A stretch of DNA of 64,000 bases from DATLLN01 sp963720885 (GCA_963720885.1 CAVRGW010000005.1:930001-994000); one strand, 5' to 3'; shown: positions 35,829 to 43,712, numbered from the stretch's first letter. The notes: generated by a model not told the origin, from the sequence alone. Translations and numbers: made by a program.

Positions 35829-36970
35829 TACTGCGCCCGCAGCAGCTCCCGGGCGATCACCAGCCGCTGGATCTGGTTCGTGCCCTCGTAGATCTGCGTG
35901 ATCTTGGCGTCCCGCATCATCCGTTCCACCGGGTACTCCTCGATGTAGCCGTAGCCGCCGAGGATCTGCACGGCGTCGGTGGTCACGTCCATCGCGCAGT
36001 CCGAGCAGGCCAGCTTGGCCATCGCCGCCGCCCGCGTCAGGTCCGGGCCGTCGACGCCCTCGTCGAGCATCGTGCCGACGTCGTACAGCAGCCCGCGGGC
36101 GGCCTCGACCTTGACCGCCATGTCGGCCAGCATGAACTGGATGCCCTGATGCTGGGCGATCGGCCGGCCGAACGTCTCGCGCTCCCTGGCGTAGCCGACC
36201 GCGTAGTCCAGCGCCGCCTGGGCGATTCCCAGCGCCTGCGCGCCGATCCCCGGCCGCGACCGGTCGAGCACGCGCATCGCCAACCGGAACCCGCTGCCCT
36301 CGTCCCCCACGAGGGCACCGGCCGGAACACGGCAGCCGTCGAACACCAGCTCGCCCGTGGTCGAGCCCTTGATCCCCATCTTGGGCTCGATCCGGGCGAC
36401 CGAGAACCCGGGGGCGTCCTGCTCGACCATGAACGCCGAGATCTCGTCGCCCGTGCGGGCGAACACCACGTACGTGTGGGCGACGCCGGCGTTGGTGATG
36501 AACCGCTTGGAGCCGTCGATCACCCAGTCGTCGCCGTCCCGGCGGGCGGTCGTGCGCATCGCCTTGGCGTCGGAGCCCGACCCGGCCTCGGTCAGCGCGT
36601 AGGCCGAGATCCACTCGCCGCTCGCCCAGCGCGGCAGGTAGCGCTCCCGCTGCTCCTCGCTGCCGGCCAGCTGGATCGCCGCCGCGCCCAGCGACTGCAC
36701 CGCCAGCACCAGCCCGACGGTGGCGTCGGCGTACGACAGCTCCTCGACGGCGCGCAGGAAGGTCAGCGTGCCGGTGCCGGTGCCGCCGTGCTCCTCGCCG
36801 AAGCAGAGTGCGAAGACGCCGTTCTCGCGAAGCAGCTCGACGGCGCCCCACGGGAACTCCGCCTGCTTGTCGACCCGCGCGGCGTCCGGCGCGATTCGGC
36901 CGCGCGCCAGCGTGCGCACGGTGTCGACCAGCATCTCCTGCTCCTCGGACTGGCGATGGCGGATGCTCAC
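35828..36970 (-). CDS. Acyl-CoA dehydrogenase (second copy)
   Basis: 380 aa, full length. It has LTEAGSGSDAKAMRT, DGSKRFITNAG, KMGIKGSTTGEL, YARERETFGRPIAQHQ, QILGGYGYIEEYP and the catalytic Glu in YEGTNQIQ (E362). It resembles short-chain/butyryl-CoA enzymes, but the chain length preferred is not certain. It differs throughout from the copy at 23651. The GTG start overlaps the M24 peptidase stop (GTGA). Electron acceptor would be ETF, not encoded in the window. Confidence 0.93.
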   Translation of the reverse strand: MSIRHRQSEEQEMLVDTVRTLARGRIAPDAARVDKQAEFPWGAVELLRENGVFALCFGEEHGGTGTGTLTFLRAVEELSYADATVGLVLAVQSLGAAAIQLAGSEEQRERYLPRWASGEWISAYALTEAGSGSDAKAMRTTARRDGDDWVIDGSKRFITNAGVAHTYVVFARTGDEISAFMVEQDAPGFSVARIEPKMGIKGSTTGELVFDGCRVPAGALVGDEGSGFRLAMRVLDRSRPGIGAQALGIAQAALDYAVGYARERETFGRPIAQHQGIQFMLADMAVKVEAARGLLYDVGTMLDEGVDGPDLTRAAAMAKLACSDCAMDVTTDAVQILGGYGYIEEYPVERMMRDAKITQIYEGTNQIQRLVIARELLRAQ

Positions 36971-38148
36971 GTCTCGATCAGCTCCTCGTTGGCGGTGGTG
37001 ATCGTCTCGAACCCGTCGGCGGTGACGGCGTACATGTTCTCGATGCCGACCGCGCCGCGGCCCGGGAACACCATCTTCGGCTCGACGGCGATCACGTGCC
37101 CCTCGGCGATCGGCTCGTCGAAGCCGGGCGCCAGGATCGGCAGCTCGTCGATCTCCAGGCCGACGCCATGGCCGAGGAATCGGATGCGCTGCGGCCCGAA
37201 GCCCATGAAGTGCTCCTCCAGGCCGGCGTCGGCGGCCATCTCGGCCGACCGCTCGTAGAGCCGGGCAGGCACGGCTCCCGGCCGCAGCTCGGCCTCGGTG
37301 GCACGCAGGATCTCGACGCACACGTCGTAGGCGCGGCGCAGGTCGCCGGCCAGGCTGCCGACGGCGAACGTCCTGGTCTGGTCGGCCAGGTAGCCCTCGT
37401 GGCCACCGACCAGGTCGGCGATCACCGGATCGCCCGACCGCAGCAGGTGGCCGTCCGGCCCCTTGCCGAGCACCGGGTTGGGGCCGGGGCCGCACAGCGG
37501 CGAGTCGGAGTAGCCGGCCACCGCGCCGCTGGGTCCGCCCAGCACCTGGCCGTAGTGCATCTCCTGGTTGAAGCCGCGGAACCGCAGCTGCCCCTGGTGT
37601 CCGCCCAGCCGCAGCAGTCTCTCGACCTCAAGTTGAACCTTAGACTCTGCCGTGCCCTCGGACAGCAGGCCGGGGATCGCGTGGGCCGCGTCGCGCACCT
37701 GGCCGGCGGCGACCCGCATCCGCTCCAGCTCCCACGGCGACTTGACGGAGCGCACGGCGCGCACCTGAGGCGCGCAGTCGTCCAGGGTGCGATCGGCCAT
37801 GCGCACCTGGTATGTCCGAAAGCGCGCGGCCGGCAGGACGTCCAGTTCGAAGCCGATCCGCGTCCCCGCGCCCAGCCCGCGCTCGGCCAGCCGGCCGTCC
37901 AACTCGGACAGCGATGCGATCGGCTCGATCGCCCGGAGCGGCGACTCGGCGCGCGCCCGCTCGAGCACACGGCGGACGAGCAGCACGGGCTCGCCGGCGG
38001 CCGGCACCACGAGGTGCGCCTGCTGGTTCGTCCCGGTGAAGTAGGCGAGATCCGTGTGCTGGACGATCACCGCGCCGTCCAGGCCGTCCGCGCCGAGCGC
38101 CTCCTGCAGGCGCCCGATGCGCCGGTCGATCTCCTCAGCCGGGATCAC
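36967..38148 (-). CDS. M24-family aminopeptidase (Xaa-Pro peptidase-like)
   Basis: 393 aa. The N-terminal creatinase-like domain (about 1-150) is followed by a pita-bread metallopeptidase domain. Metal ligands appear in DPVIADLVGGHEGYLADQTRTF (Asp pair), FLGHGVGLEI (His), VIAVEPKMVFP (Glu) and VGIENMYAV (Glu). It likely removes N-terminal residues next to proline or acts on a related dipeptide. The GTG at 38148 is chosen because the upstream codons show no homology. It begins only 20 nt from the divergent amidohydrolase and is translationally coupled to the acyl-CoA dehydrogenase. Confidence 0.87.
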   Translation of the reverse strand: MIPAEEIDRRIGRLQEALGADGLDGAVIVQHTDLAYFTGTNQQAHLVVPAAGEPVLLVRRVLERARAESPLRAIEPIASLSELDGRLAERGLGAGTRIGFELDVLPAARFRTYQVRMADRTLDDCAPQVRAVRSVKSPWELERMRVAAGQVRDAAHAIPGLLSEGTAESKVQLEVERLLRLGGHQGQLRFRGFNQEMHYGQVLGGPSGAVAGYSDSPLCGPGPNPVLGKGPDGHLLRSGDPVIADLVGGHEGYLADQTRTFAVGSLAGDLRRAYDVCVEILRATEAELRPGAVPARLYERSAEMAADAGLEEHFMGFGPQRIRFLGHGVGLEIDELPILAPGFDEPIAEGHVIAVEPKMVFPGRGAVGIENMYAVTADGFETITTANEELIET

Positions 38149-38168
38149 GGCGGTTATCGTAGTCGGCC

Positions 38169-39647
38169 GTGATCCTGCACAACGGCCCGATCTACACGAT
38201 GGATCCGCGCCTGCCACAGGTGTCCGCGCTGGCGGTGGCGGACGACCTGATCGCCGGGGGCGTCGACGTCCGCGAGGGCGAGGTCGACACCGTCGGACAC
38301 GAGCGGCTCGACCTCGACGGGCGCTGCGTGCTGCCCGGCTTCACCGACAGCCACGCCCACTTCCTGGAGTGGGCGCTCGAGCGCGGCCGGCTGGAGCTGA
38401 CGCACTGCGCCAGCCGCGCCGAGGCGCTGGCGGCGATCGGGGCGGCGGAGCCGGGAGACGGCTGGCTGCTCGGCCACGGCTGGCTGTCAGCGAAGTGGCC
38501 GGACGGCGAGCCGACCGCCGCGGCGCTGGACGAGGTGACGGGCGAGCGGCCGACGGCGCTGTGGGCGCACGACCACCACACGCTCTGGGTGAACAGCGCC
38601 GCGATGCGGGCGACCGGCGTTCGAAGCGACGACGGCGTGTTCGCCGAGTGGGACTCCTGGCGGTTCCCGCTGCCAGAGCCGACGGCGGCCGAGCGCAGCC
38701 GCGCCGTGGTCGACGGCATGGCCGCGGCCAACGCCCACGGGGTCGTCTGCGTGCACGACTTCCAGCGGAGCGGCGGGCGGGACGTGTGGCAGCGGCTGGA
38801 CGCCGATCGGCGGCTTCGGCTGCGCGTCGTCATGTCGTTCCCGCTGGACATGCTCCCGGCCGCCCGCGACCTCGAGCTGCGGGCCGGCTTCGGGTCGCGG
38901 ATGCTGGCCGTCGGCCCGTGCAAGGCGTTCATGGACGGCACGCTCGGCTCGCGCACGGCGTGGATGCTCGACGGGTCGGGCGACCGGCTGCTGTCGTCGG
39001 ACGAGCTGGCCGAGGGCGTGCGGGAGGCGGCGACGCTGGGCGTCCCGGTCGCGGTGCACGCGATCGGTGACGGCGCGAACCGTGCGGCGCTGGACGCGTT
39101 CGAGCGCACCCGGGATGTCTGGGAGGCGGCGGCGCTGCGCCCGCGGATCGAGCACGCGCAGTGCGTCGACGATGCCGATCTGCCGCGGTTCGCGGGAATC
39201 GGGGTGATCGCGTCGATGCAGCCGGCGATGATCCACTCCGACCGTGACGTCGCAGACGAGCGGTGGGCCGAGCGCGCCCGGGGCGCCTACCGCGTGCGCG
39301 ACCTGCTCGACTCCGGCGCACATGTGATCTTCGGCGACGACGCGCCGATCGAGCCGCTCGACCCGCTGCGCGGAATCGCCGCCGCCGTCCACCGGACGCT
39401 GGATGCGCGCGAGGCGTGGCATGCCGATCAGCGGATCTCCGTCGCGGACGCGGTGATGTGCACGACGGCGGCCGCCGCGTACGCCGCCGGCGACGAGCGC
39501 CGCCGCGGCTGTCTGCTGCCGGGCCAGGCCGCCGACCTGGTCGTCCTCGACACCGACATCGTCGCCCACCCGGAGCGGATCGCCGACGCCGAGGTGGTCG
39601 CGACGATGGTCGACGGACGTTGGGTGCACGGCGCGCCGCCCTGGTGA
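38169..39647 (+). CDS. Amidohydrolase family protein (YtcJ-like)
   Basis: 492 aa. A metal-dependent TIM-barrel hydrolase with the N-terminal HxH at H62/H64 (FTDSHAHFLEW), GHGW, KAFMDGTLGSRTA, VHAIGDGANR, IEHAQ and FGDDAPIEPLDP, all characteristic of the YtcJ/NfdA group. These enzymes cleave amide or formamide bonds, and the substrate cannot be named. The GTG at 38169 has no ribosome site, and TATCGT at 38155-38160 may be a -10 for a leaderless message. The stop lies 2 nt before a perfect REP-like palindrome. Confidence 0.85.
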   Translation: MILHNGPIYTMDPRLPQVSALAVADDLIAGGVDVREGEVDTVGHERLDLDGRCVLPGFTDSHAHFLEWALERGRLELTHCASRAEALAAIGAAEPGDGWLLGHGWLSAKWPDGEPTAAALDEVTGERPTALWAHDHHTLWVNSAAMRATGVRSDDGVFAEWDSWRFPLPEPTAAERSRAVVDGMAAANAHGVVCVHDFQRSGGRDVWQRLDADRRLRLRVVMSFPLDMLPAARDLELRAGFGSRMLAVGPCKAFMDGTLGSRTAWMLDGSGDRLLSSDELAEGVREAATLGVPVAVHAIGDGANRAALDAFERTRDVWEAAALRPRIEHAQCVDDADLPRFAGIGVIASMQPAMIHSDRDVADERWAERARGAYRVRDLLDSGAHVIFGDDAPIEPLDPLRGIAAAVHRTLDAREAWHADQRISVADAVMCTTAAAAYAAGDERRRGCLLPGQAADLVVLDTDIVAHPERIADAEVVATMVDGRWVHGAPPW

Positions 39648-39649
39648 AA

Positions 39650-39668
39650 AACGGGGTCTGACCCCGTT
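39650..39668. repeat. REP-like perfect palindrome
   Basis: AACGGGGTC-T-GACCCCGTT, with 9-bp arms around a central T. It shares its GGGGTCTGACCCC core with the repeats flanking the transposase 37 kb away. It could form a terminator-like hairpin at the end of the amidohydrolase gene, though only two T residues follow. Confidence 0.7.
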
Positions 39669-39758
39669 CTTACAGCAGCGGGAAGGTGACGCCGTCGAGC
39701 AGGCCGATCTTGTCGACGAGCACGCGGTGCGGCCCGCCGTGCAGGGCGGACGGCCGCT
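39669..39758 (-). pseudogene. Possible 3' remnant of a lost gene
   Basis: On the minus strand the frame ending at TAA 39672-39670 reads SALHGGPHRVLVDKIGLLDGVTFPLL, which looks like a natural protein C-terminus and not like shadow-frame composition. Upstream it runs straight into a hairpin and loses protein character. It sits between the REP palindrome and the hairpin at 39759. I do not recognise the family. Confidence 0.25.
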
Positions 39759-39798
39759 GGGGGGACGGCGTTGCCGCGTCACGGCAATCCGTCCCCCC
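39759..39798. other. Strong 40-nt hairpin
   Basis: GGGGGGACGG (39759-39768) pairs fully with CCGTCCCCCC (39789-39798). Inside that, TTGCCG (39771-39776) pairs with CGGCAA (39782-39787) around a 5-nt loop. No U-tract follows on either strand. It stands directly upstream of the riboswitch-like segment. Confidence 0.6.
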
Positions 39799-39800
39799 GG

Positions 39801-39940
39801 GGCGCCGAATTCTGCGGATAAGAGATCGTCCGCAGGAGCTGCCCAAAGGGTACGTGAGCTCCGACACAACGGAAATACTCCATGCCGGACTGCACCCCAT
39901 CACCCATCTCCTAACACTCTCGTCACGAGGTCTTGACGAA
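39801..39940 (+). promoter_or_regulatory. Candidate c-di-AMP (ydaO-like) riboswitch leader of the NlpC/P60 gene
   Basis: The segment opens with GCGCCGAATTCTGCGGA and closes a stem with TCCGCAGGAGC (CTGCGGA 39812-39818 with TCCGCAG 39829-39835). This resembles the GCCGAAUyCUGC...GCAGGAGC first domain of actinobacterial ydaO elements, which commonly precede NlpC/P60 and Rpf genes. A second hairpin follows (GGAGCT 39835-39840 with AGCTCC 39857-39862), and CTAAC followed by CTCGT occurs near 39910. The usual GGGGGACCC...GGGGUGAA block is not recognisable, so this is a variant, a degenerate copy or a coincidence. Confidence 0.35.
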
Positions 39941-39959
39941 CGGTCTGTAGCCTCGGCCG

Positions 39960-41273
39960 ATGGCTCGGGACCTGGGGTCACCCGAACTCTGGGAAGCGTC
40001 GCGACGGCGGGCGTTACGCGGTCGTGAGTCGCTCCGGCGTCGGCAGCGGATGACACGCATGAGCGTGCCGCTGGTGATGGCGGCGGCCGCGACCAGCGTG
40101 GGCGCGCCCGCGTACGCGGCGGGTTCCAAACACGAGAGAACCGCGCGGGCAAGCACACGGACGCATCACGAGCGCATCCTGCGGCGTGGTGCCACGGGCC
40201 CCGACGTGGTCAGGCTGCAGCGAGCGCTCGGGATCACTGCGGACGGGATCTTCGGCCGCAACACCGAGCGCGCGGTGCTCGCCTTCCAGCGTTCGCACGG
40301 GATCCTCGTCGACGGCGAGGTGGGTCCGCAGACCTGGGGCACGATTGGCGCCGGATCCCGCGGTCATACAGGCGCGATCGTTCTGCGCCTGTATGACCGC
40401 GGGCCGGCCGTCGCAGCCGTCCAGCGCGCGCTGGGCATCTCGGCCGACGGCGACTACGGCCCGGTCACGGTGCGCGCCGTGCGCGCATTCCAGGGCCGCC
40501 ACGGCCTGCGGGTCGACGGCCAGGTCGGGCCACACACCGCCGCCGCGCTGCACGTCCGGCTGAGCGGCTCGATCACGCAGTACCCGCACGGCGGCTCGTC
40601 CCACGGCCGGACGCACCATCGCCGCGCGACGCACCACGTCGCGCCGAGCTCGATCATCCTGCGGCTGTACGACCGCGGCCCCGCGGTGTCCGTCGTCCAG
40701 CGCGCTCTCGGCATCTCGGCCGACGGCGACTACGGCCCGGTCACGGTGCGCGTCGTGCGCGCATTCCAGGGCCGCCACGGCCTGCGGGTCGACGGCCAGG
40801 TCGGGCCACACACCGCCGCCGCGCTGCACGTCCGGCTGAGCGGCCCGGTGACGCAGTACCCGCACAGCCGCGGTGCTTCGTCCACGCCGTCGCATCACCA
40901 CACCACGTCGGCGCCGTCCGGCGTCGGCGCCCGCGCGGCGATGCTGGCGCGCGACTACCTGGGCGTGCCCTACCGGTGGGGCGGCAGCTCGCCCTCCGGC
41001 TTCGACTGCTCGGGCCTGGTCTACTTCGTCTACGGCAGGCTCGGGGTCAGCCTGCCCCGCGTCACCTACAGCCAGTGGAACGCCGGCCGCCACGTCCTCC
41101 GAAGCGAGCTCGCGCCCGGCGACCTCGTCTTCTTCTACGGCCAGAACCACGTCGGCATCTACATCGGCGGCGGGCGCTTCATCCACGCACCGCACACCGG
41201 CACCTCGGTGCGCATCGATTCGCTCAGCGGCTGGTACTCGAGCGAGTTCGACGGCGCCGTCAGGGTCGGCTGA
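39960..41273 (+). CDS. Secreted NlpC/P60 cell-wall hydrolase with three peptidoglycan-binding domains
   Basis: 437 aa. A basic N-terminus (MARDLGSPELWEASRRRALRG) is followed by a signal-like segment MSVPLVMAAAATSVGAPAYAA. Three PG_binding_1 domains lie at about 72-130, 142-198 and 235-290; the second and third are almost identical at DNA level. A Ser/His-rich linker leads to the NlpC/P60 domain (about 325-437), with catalytic C350 in FDCSGLVYF, H397 in NHVGIYIG and a third polar residue in FIHAP. It should cut peptide stems in peptidoglycan outside the membrane. TAGCCT lies 6 nt before the ATG, and a ydaO-like element precedes it. The 3' end overlaps the convergent small gene by 14 nt. Confidence 0.9.
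   Translation: MARDLGSPELWEASRRRALRGRESLRRRQRMTRMSVPLVMAAAATSVGAPAYAAGSKHERTARASTRTHHERILRRGATGPDVVRLQRALGITADGIFGRNTERAVLAFQRSHGILVDGEVGPQTWGTIGAGSRGHTGAIVLRLYDRGPAVAAVQRALGISADGDYGPVTVRAVRAFQGRHGLRVDGQVGPHTAAALHVRLSGSITQYPHGGSSHGRTHHRRATHHVAPSSIILRLYDRGPAVSVVQRALGISADGDYGPVTVRVVRAFQGRHGLRVDGQVGPHTAAALHVRLSGPVTQYPHSRGASSTPSHHHTTSAPSGVGARAAMLARDYLGVPYRWGGSSPSGFDCSGLVYFVYGRLGVSLPRVTYSQWNAGRHVLRSELAPGDLVFFYGQNHVGIYIGGGRFIHAPHTGTSVRIDSLSGWYSSEFDGAVRVG
40357..40403. repeat. Perfect 19-bp inverted repeat inside the NlpC/P60 gene
   Basis: CCCGCGGTCATACAGGCGC (40357-40375) is exactly complementary to GCGCCTGTATGACCGCGGG (40385-40403), with a 9-nt loop. It falls in the linker between the first and second peptidoglycan-binding domains and encodes in-frame protein through both arms. 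Confidence 0.85.
40385..40846 (+). repeat. Recent in-frame duplication of a peptidoglycan-binding domain (276-bp offset)
   Basis: The DNA from about 40441 to 40570 recurs from 40717 to 40846 with almost no change; one visible difference is GCGCCGTG versus GCGTCGTG. The offset of 276 bp equals 92 codons. The first domain is clearly more divergent, so the second and third copies come from a late duplication or gene conversion. Confidence 0.8.
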
Positions 41274-41445
41274 GCTCGCTCCGCGCGCGCAACGCGTTGC
41301 AGCGGTTGATCTCCGCGCCCGGCGGGACGGGTCCGGTGCAGTTCGCCGCCTGCACGGGACGGGGCGCCGCGTCCCGACCGCCCGACAGCACGGGCACGAT
41401 CAGCAGGCAGAACGCGATCGCAACGCCTGCGGCCATCCGGCTCAT
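41260..41445 (-). CDS. Small secreted or membrane-tethered peptide, unknown
   Basis: 61 aa. MSRMAAGVAIAFCLLIVPVLSGG is a signal peptide or anchor, followed by a short Pro-rich tail with two cysteines (AANCTGPVPPGAEINRCNAL). The ATG overlaps the stop of the upstream TPR gene as ATGA, so it is likely translated by coupling. Its last 14 nt overlap the 3' end of the convergent NlpC/P60 gene. No known family recognised. Confidence 0.5.
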   Translation of the reverse strand: MSRMAAGVAIAFCLLIVPVLSGGRDAAPRPVQAANCTGPVPPGAEINRCNALRARSELSRP

Positions 41446-41775
41446 CCGCTGGACGAGGACGTGTCGAGCTTGTCGATGAACGATCGCGACAGCCTGGCGT
41501 ACGGGCCGTGCGGATCCTCACGCAGCACCTGCCGGAACTCGCCCAGCGCCTGCGTTGTCAGCCCGACCCACAGTGAGAGCAGGCCGACGTGGAACCGGAT
41601 CTCGGTGTTGCCCTCGTCCTGCTGGAGCATCGGCCCGAGCTGGCCCATCGACGCCGCCGGGCGGTCCTTGTCGAAGCTCAGCACCGCCAGCGCGACCCTG
41701 GGCGAAACGGCCGTCGGTGACGCTTCGACCGCCTTGCGCGCCGCCTCGATCGCCTGCACGCGGTGCTCGCTGCTC
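41442..41775 (-). pseudogene. C-terminal part of the frameshifted TPR membrane protein
   Basis: In this frame the helical sequence EHRVQAIEAARKAVEASPTAVSPRVALAVLSFDKDRP continues through MLQQDEGNTEIRFHVGLLSLW and REDPHGPYARLSRSFIDKLD to the TGA at 41442. It is the natural continuation of the protein starting at 42432, displaced by one base near 41769-41773. The normal end supports one original gene of about 330 aa. Confidence 0.6.
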
Positions 41776-42432
41776 GAGCGCGACGGCCAGCTGGAGCCAG
41801 GCGGCGGAGTCGCCGGGGTTGGCCGTGACGGTGGCGCGCAGATTGGCCAGCGACGGCCGCTCGGCCGGCGTGCTCGGCGGGAAGTACCACGGGTAGCCGC
41901 GCGGCATGTTGTAGTGCAGCGCGTTGTCGGCGCGCTCGCCGTAGAAGCCGTAGGGGTCGAGCTGCTTCGCGTGGCGCAGGTCGGCCTGGGCGTCCTTCGG
42001 GTCGCCCGCCCACAGCTCCGCCACGCCGAGATGGAACGCCACCACGGCATCGTCCTGGGGCAGCTCGCGCAGGGCATCGATCGTCGCCTGGCCGTCTCCC
42101 GGCGTATAGCCGGCGATCGCCCTGGCGACGGCGATCCGCACGTCGTCGGCCGGCAGCCGCTGCTTGGCGGCCTTGAGCTGGGCGTCGGTCGAGCCGTCGG
42201 TCGGCGTTCCCGGCAGGTCGAGCACCAGCGGCGGCCTGCCGTCGAGCGGCTTGCTGTCCGTCTCCGCACCGGACGCCGACCCCGACGAGCTGTCGAACGC
42301 CACCCACGCGCCCGCCGCCACGGCCGCGATCAACGCGATTCCAACGATCGCCAGCACGCGGCGGCCGGGGCCGGGAATACGCGCCTGGGGTACCTCGTTT
42401 GGAGAGATACCGGAATCGGAGTTTGGATCCAT
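41518..42432 (-). CDS. Membrane-anchored TPR-like protein, N-terminal part (frameshifted)
   Basis: From the ATG at 42432 (MDPNSDSGISPNEVPQ) the protein has one membrane helix, RRVLAIVGIALIAAVAAGAWVAF, and then an outward-facing helical region with TPR-like units (VAFHLGVAELWAGDPKDAQADLRHAKQLDP; SAAWLQLAVALE). After AVALEQ the frame becomes Arg/Gly-rich nonsense because of one extra base around 41769-41773. The coding potential moves to the frame ending at 41442. Function unknown; helical repeat proteins of this type usually scaffold other proteins. No ribosome site is obvious. Confidence 0.6.
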   Translation of the reverse strand: MDPNSDSGISPNEVPQARIPGPGRRVLAIVGIALIAAVAAGAWVAFDSSSGSASGAETDSKPLDGRPPLVLDLPGTPTDGSTDAQLKAAKQRLPADDVRIAVARAIAGYTPGDGQATIDALRELPQDDAVVAFHLGVAELWAGDPKDAQADLRHAKQLDPYGFYGERADNALHYNMPRGYPWYFPPSTPAERPSLANLRATVTANPGDSAAWLQLAVALEQRAPRAGDRGGAQGGRSVTDGRFAQGRAGGAELRQGPPGGVDGPARADAPAGRGQHRDPVPRRPALTVGRADNAGAGRVPAGAA

Positions 42433-42509
42433 TCGCGGTAGACTGAGGAAGAACGAAAACGATCTCACCGGCGGGTTCGAGAGCCGGTTTGCTGTGTGAA
42501 GGGTAGGTG

Positions 42510-43712
42510 ATGAGCGTGGTCTCGCACCGCGATCATTTGGCGGCGGTCAAGGAGCAAATCCGCGAACTGTCCACGGAGGACGCCGTGGCGCTGCGCGACG
42601 CGTCGTCCGCTCCGGTGTTCGTCGACGTCCGCGAACGCGACGAGTACGAGCAGGGCTTCATCCCGGGAGCCGTGCACATCCCGCGCGGCAACCTGGAGTC
42701 CCGCATCGAGCGCGCCGTGCCCGACCACGACACGCCGATCGTCATGTACTGCGCGAGCGGCAACCGCTCCGCGTATTCGGCCAAGACGCTCGCCGAGCTC
42801 GGCTACACCGACGTGGTCTCGATGGCCGGCGGCTTCTCGCGCTGGAAGCAGAACGGCCATCCGTGGCGCGTGCCGCGGACGCTGTCCCATGAGCAGGCCG
42901 AGCGCTACAGCCGGCACACGCTGATCCCCGAGGTCGGTGAGGAGGGCCAGCTCAAGCTACTCGACTCGAAGGTTCTCCTGATCGGCGCGGGCGGGCTCGG
43001 CTCGCCGGCCGCCCTGTACCTGGCTGCCGCAGGCGTTGGCACCCTGGGCATCATCGACGCCGACGTCGTCGACCGCTCGAACCTGCAGCGCCAGATCCTC
43101 CACACCGAGGACCGGATCGGCATGGCCAAGGTCGACTCGGCCGAGGTCGCGCTGAAGGCGCTCAACCCGGAGGTCAACGTCGTCAAGTACTCGGAGCGGA
43201 TGGATTCGTCCAATGTGCTCGACGTGATCACCGGCTATGACGTGATCGTTGACGGCACTGACAACTTCCCCACCCGCTACCTGCTGAACGACGCCAGCCT
43301 GGTCGCCGGCATCCCGGTGGTGCACGGCTCGATCTACCAGTTCGAGGGGTCGGTCACCGTGTACAAGCCGTTCGAGGGGCCGTGCTACCGCTGCCAGTAC
43401 CCGGAGCCCCCGCCGCCGGAGCTCGCGCCGTCGTGCGCCGAGGGCGGCGTGCTCGGTGTGCTGCCCGGCGTGGTCGGCCTGCTACAGGCGACCGAGGCGG
43501 TGAAGCTGCTGCTCGGCATCGGCACGCCGCTGATCGGCCGGCAGCTCCGCTATGACGCGCTGGAAATGGAGTTCGTCGAGCTGAAGATGCACCGGGACGC
43601 GAACTGCCCCGTCTGCAGCAAGGATCCGAGCGAGATCGAGTTCATCGACTACGAGCAGTTCTGCGCCATGCCGTCGCGTGCGGCGCAGCCCGCCAAGGAG
43701 GCCGTTGTTTGA
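42510..43712 (+). CDS. ThiF/MoeB-type adenylyltransferase with N-terminal rhodanese domain
   Basis: 400 aa. An N-terminal rhodanese domain (about 20-120) has an active-site cysteine in YCASGNRS (C81). An E1-like adenylyltransferase domain follows: GAGGLG (159-164), DGTDNF (248-253), the cysteine C309 in SCAEGGVLG, and zinc cysteines C292/C295 and C366/C369. It should activate the C-terminal glycine of a ubiquitin-like carrier with ATP and help convert it to a thiocarboxylate. The mycobacterial counterpart MoeZ has rhodanese at the C-terminus, so the order is reversed here. Its gene overlaps that of the carrier protein (TTGA). The ATG at 42510 follows AGGG. Confidence 0.9.
   Translation: MSVVSHRDHLAAVKEQIRELSTEDAVALRDASSAPVFVDVRERDEYEQGFIPGAVHIPRGNLESRIERAVPDHDTPIVMYCASGNRSAYSAKTLAELGYTDVVSMAGGFSRWKQNGHPWRVPRTLSHEQAERYSRHTLIPEVGEEGQLKLLDSKVLLIGAGGLGSPAALYLAAAGVGTLGIIDADVVDRSNLQRQILHTEDRIGMAKVDSAEVALKALNPEVNVVKYSERMDSSNVLDVITGYDVIVDGTDNFPTRYLLNDASLVAGIPVVHGSIYQFEGSVTVYKPFEGPCYRCQYPEPPPPELAPSCAEGGVLGVLPGVVGLLQATEAVKLLLGIGTPLIGRQLRYDALEMEFVELKMHRDANCPVCSKDPSEIEFIDYEQFCAMPSRAAQPAKEAVV

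Noticed and set aside
39933..39938. TTGACG as -35 of the NlpC/P60 promoter
   Set aside because: It stands only 9 nt from TAGCCT, and 17 nt further would fall on the start codon, so spacing is wrong for a sigma-70-type promoter.
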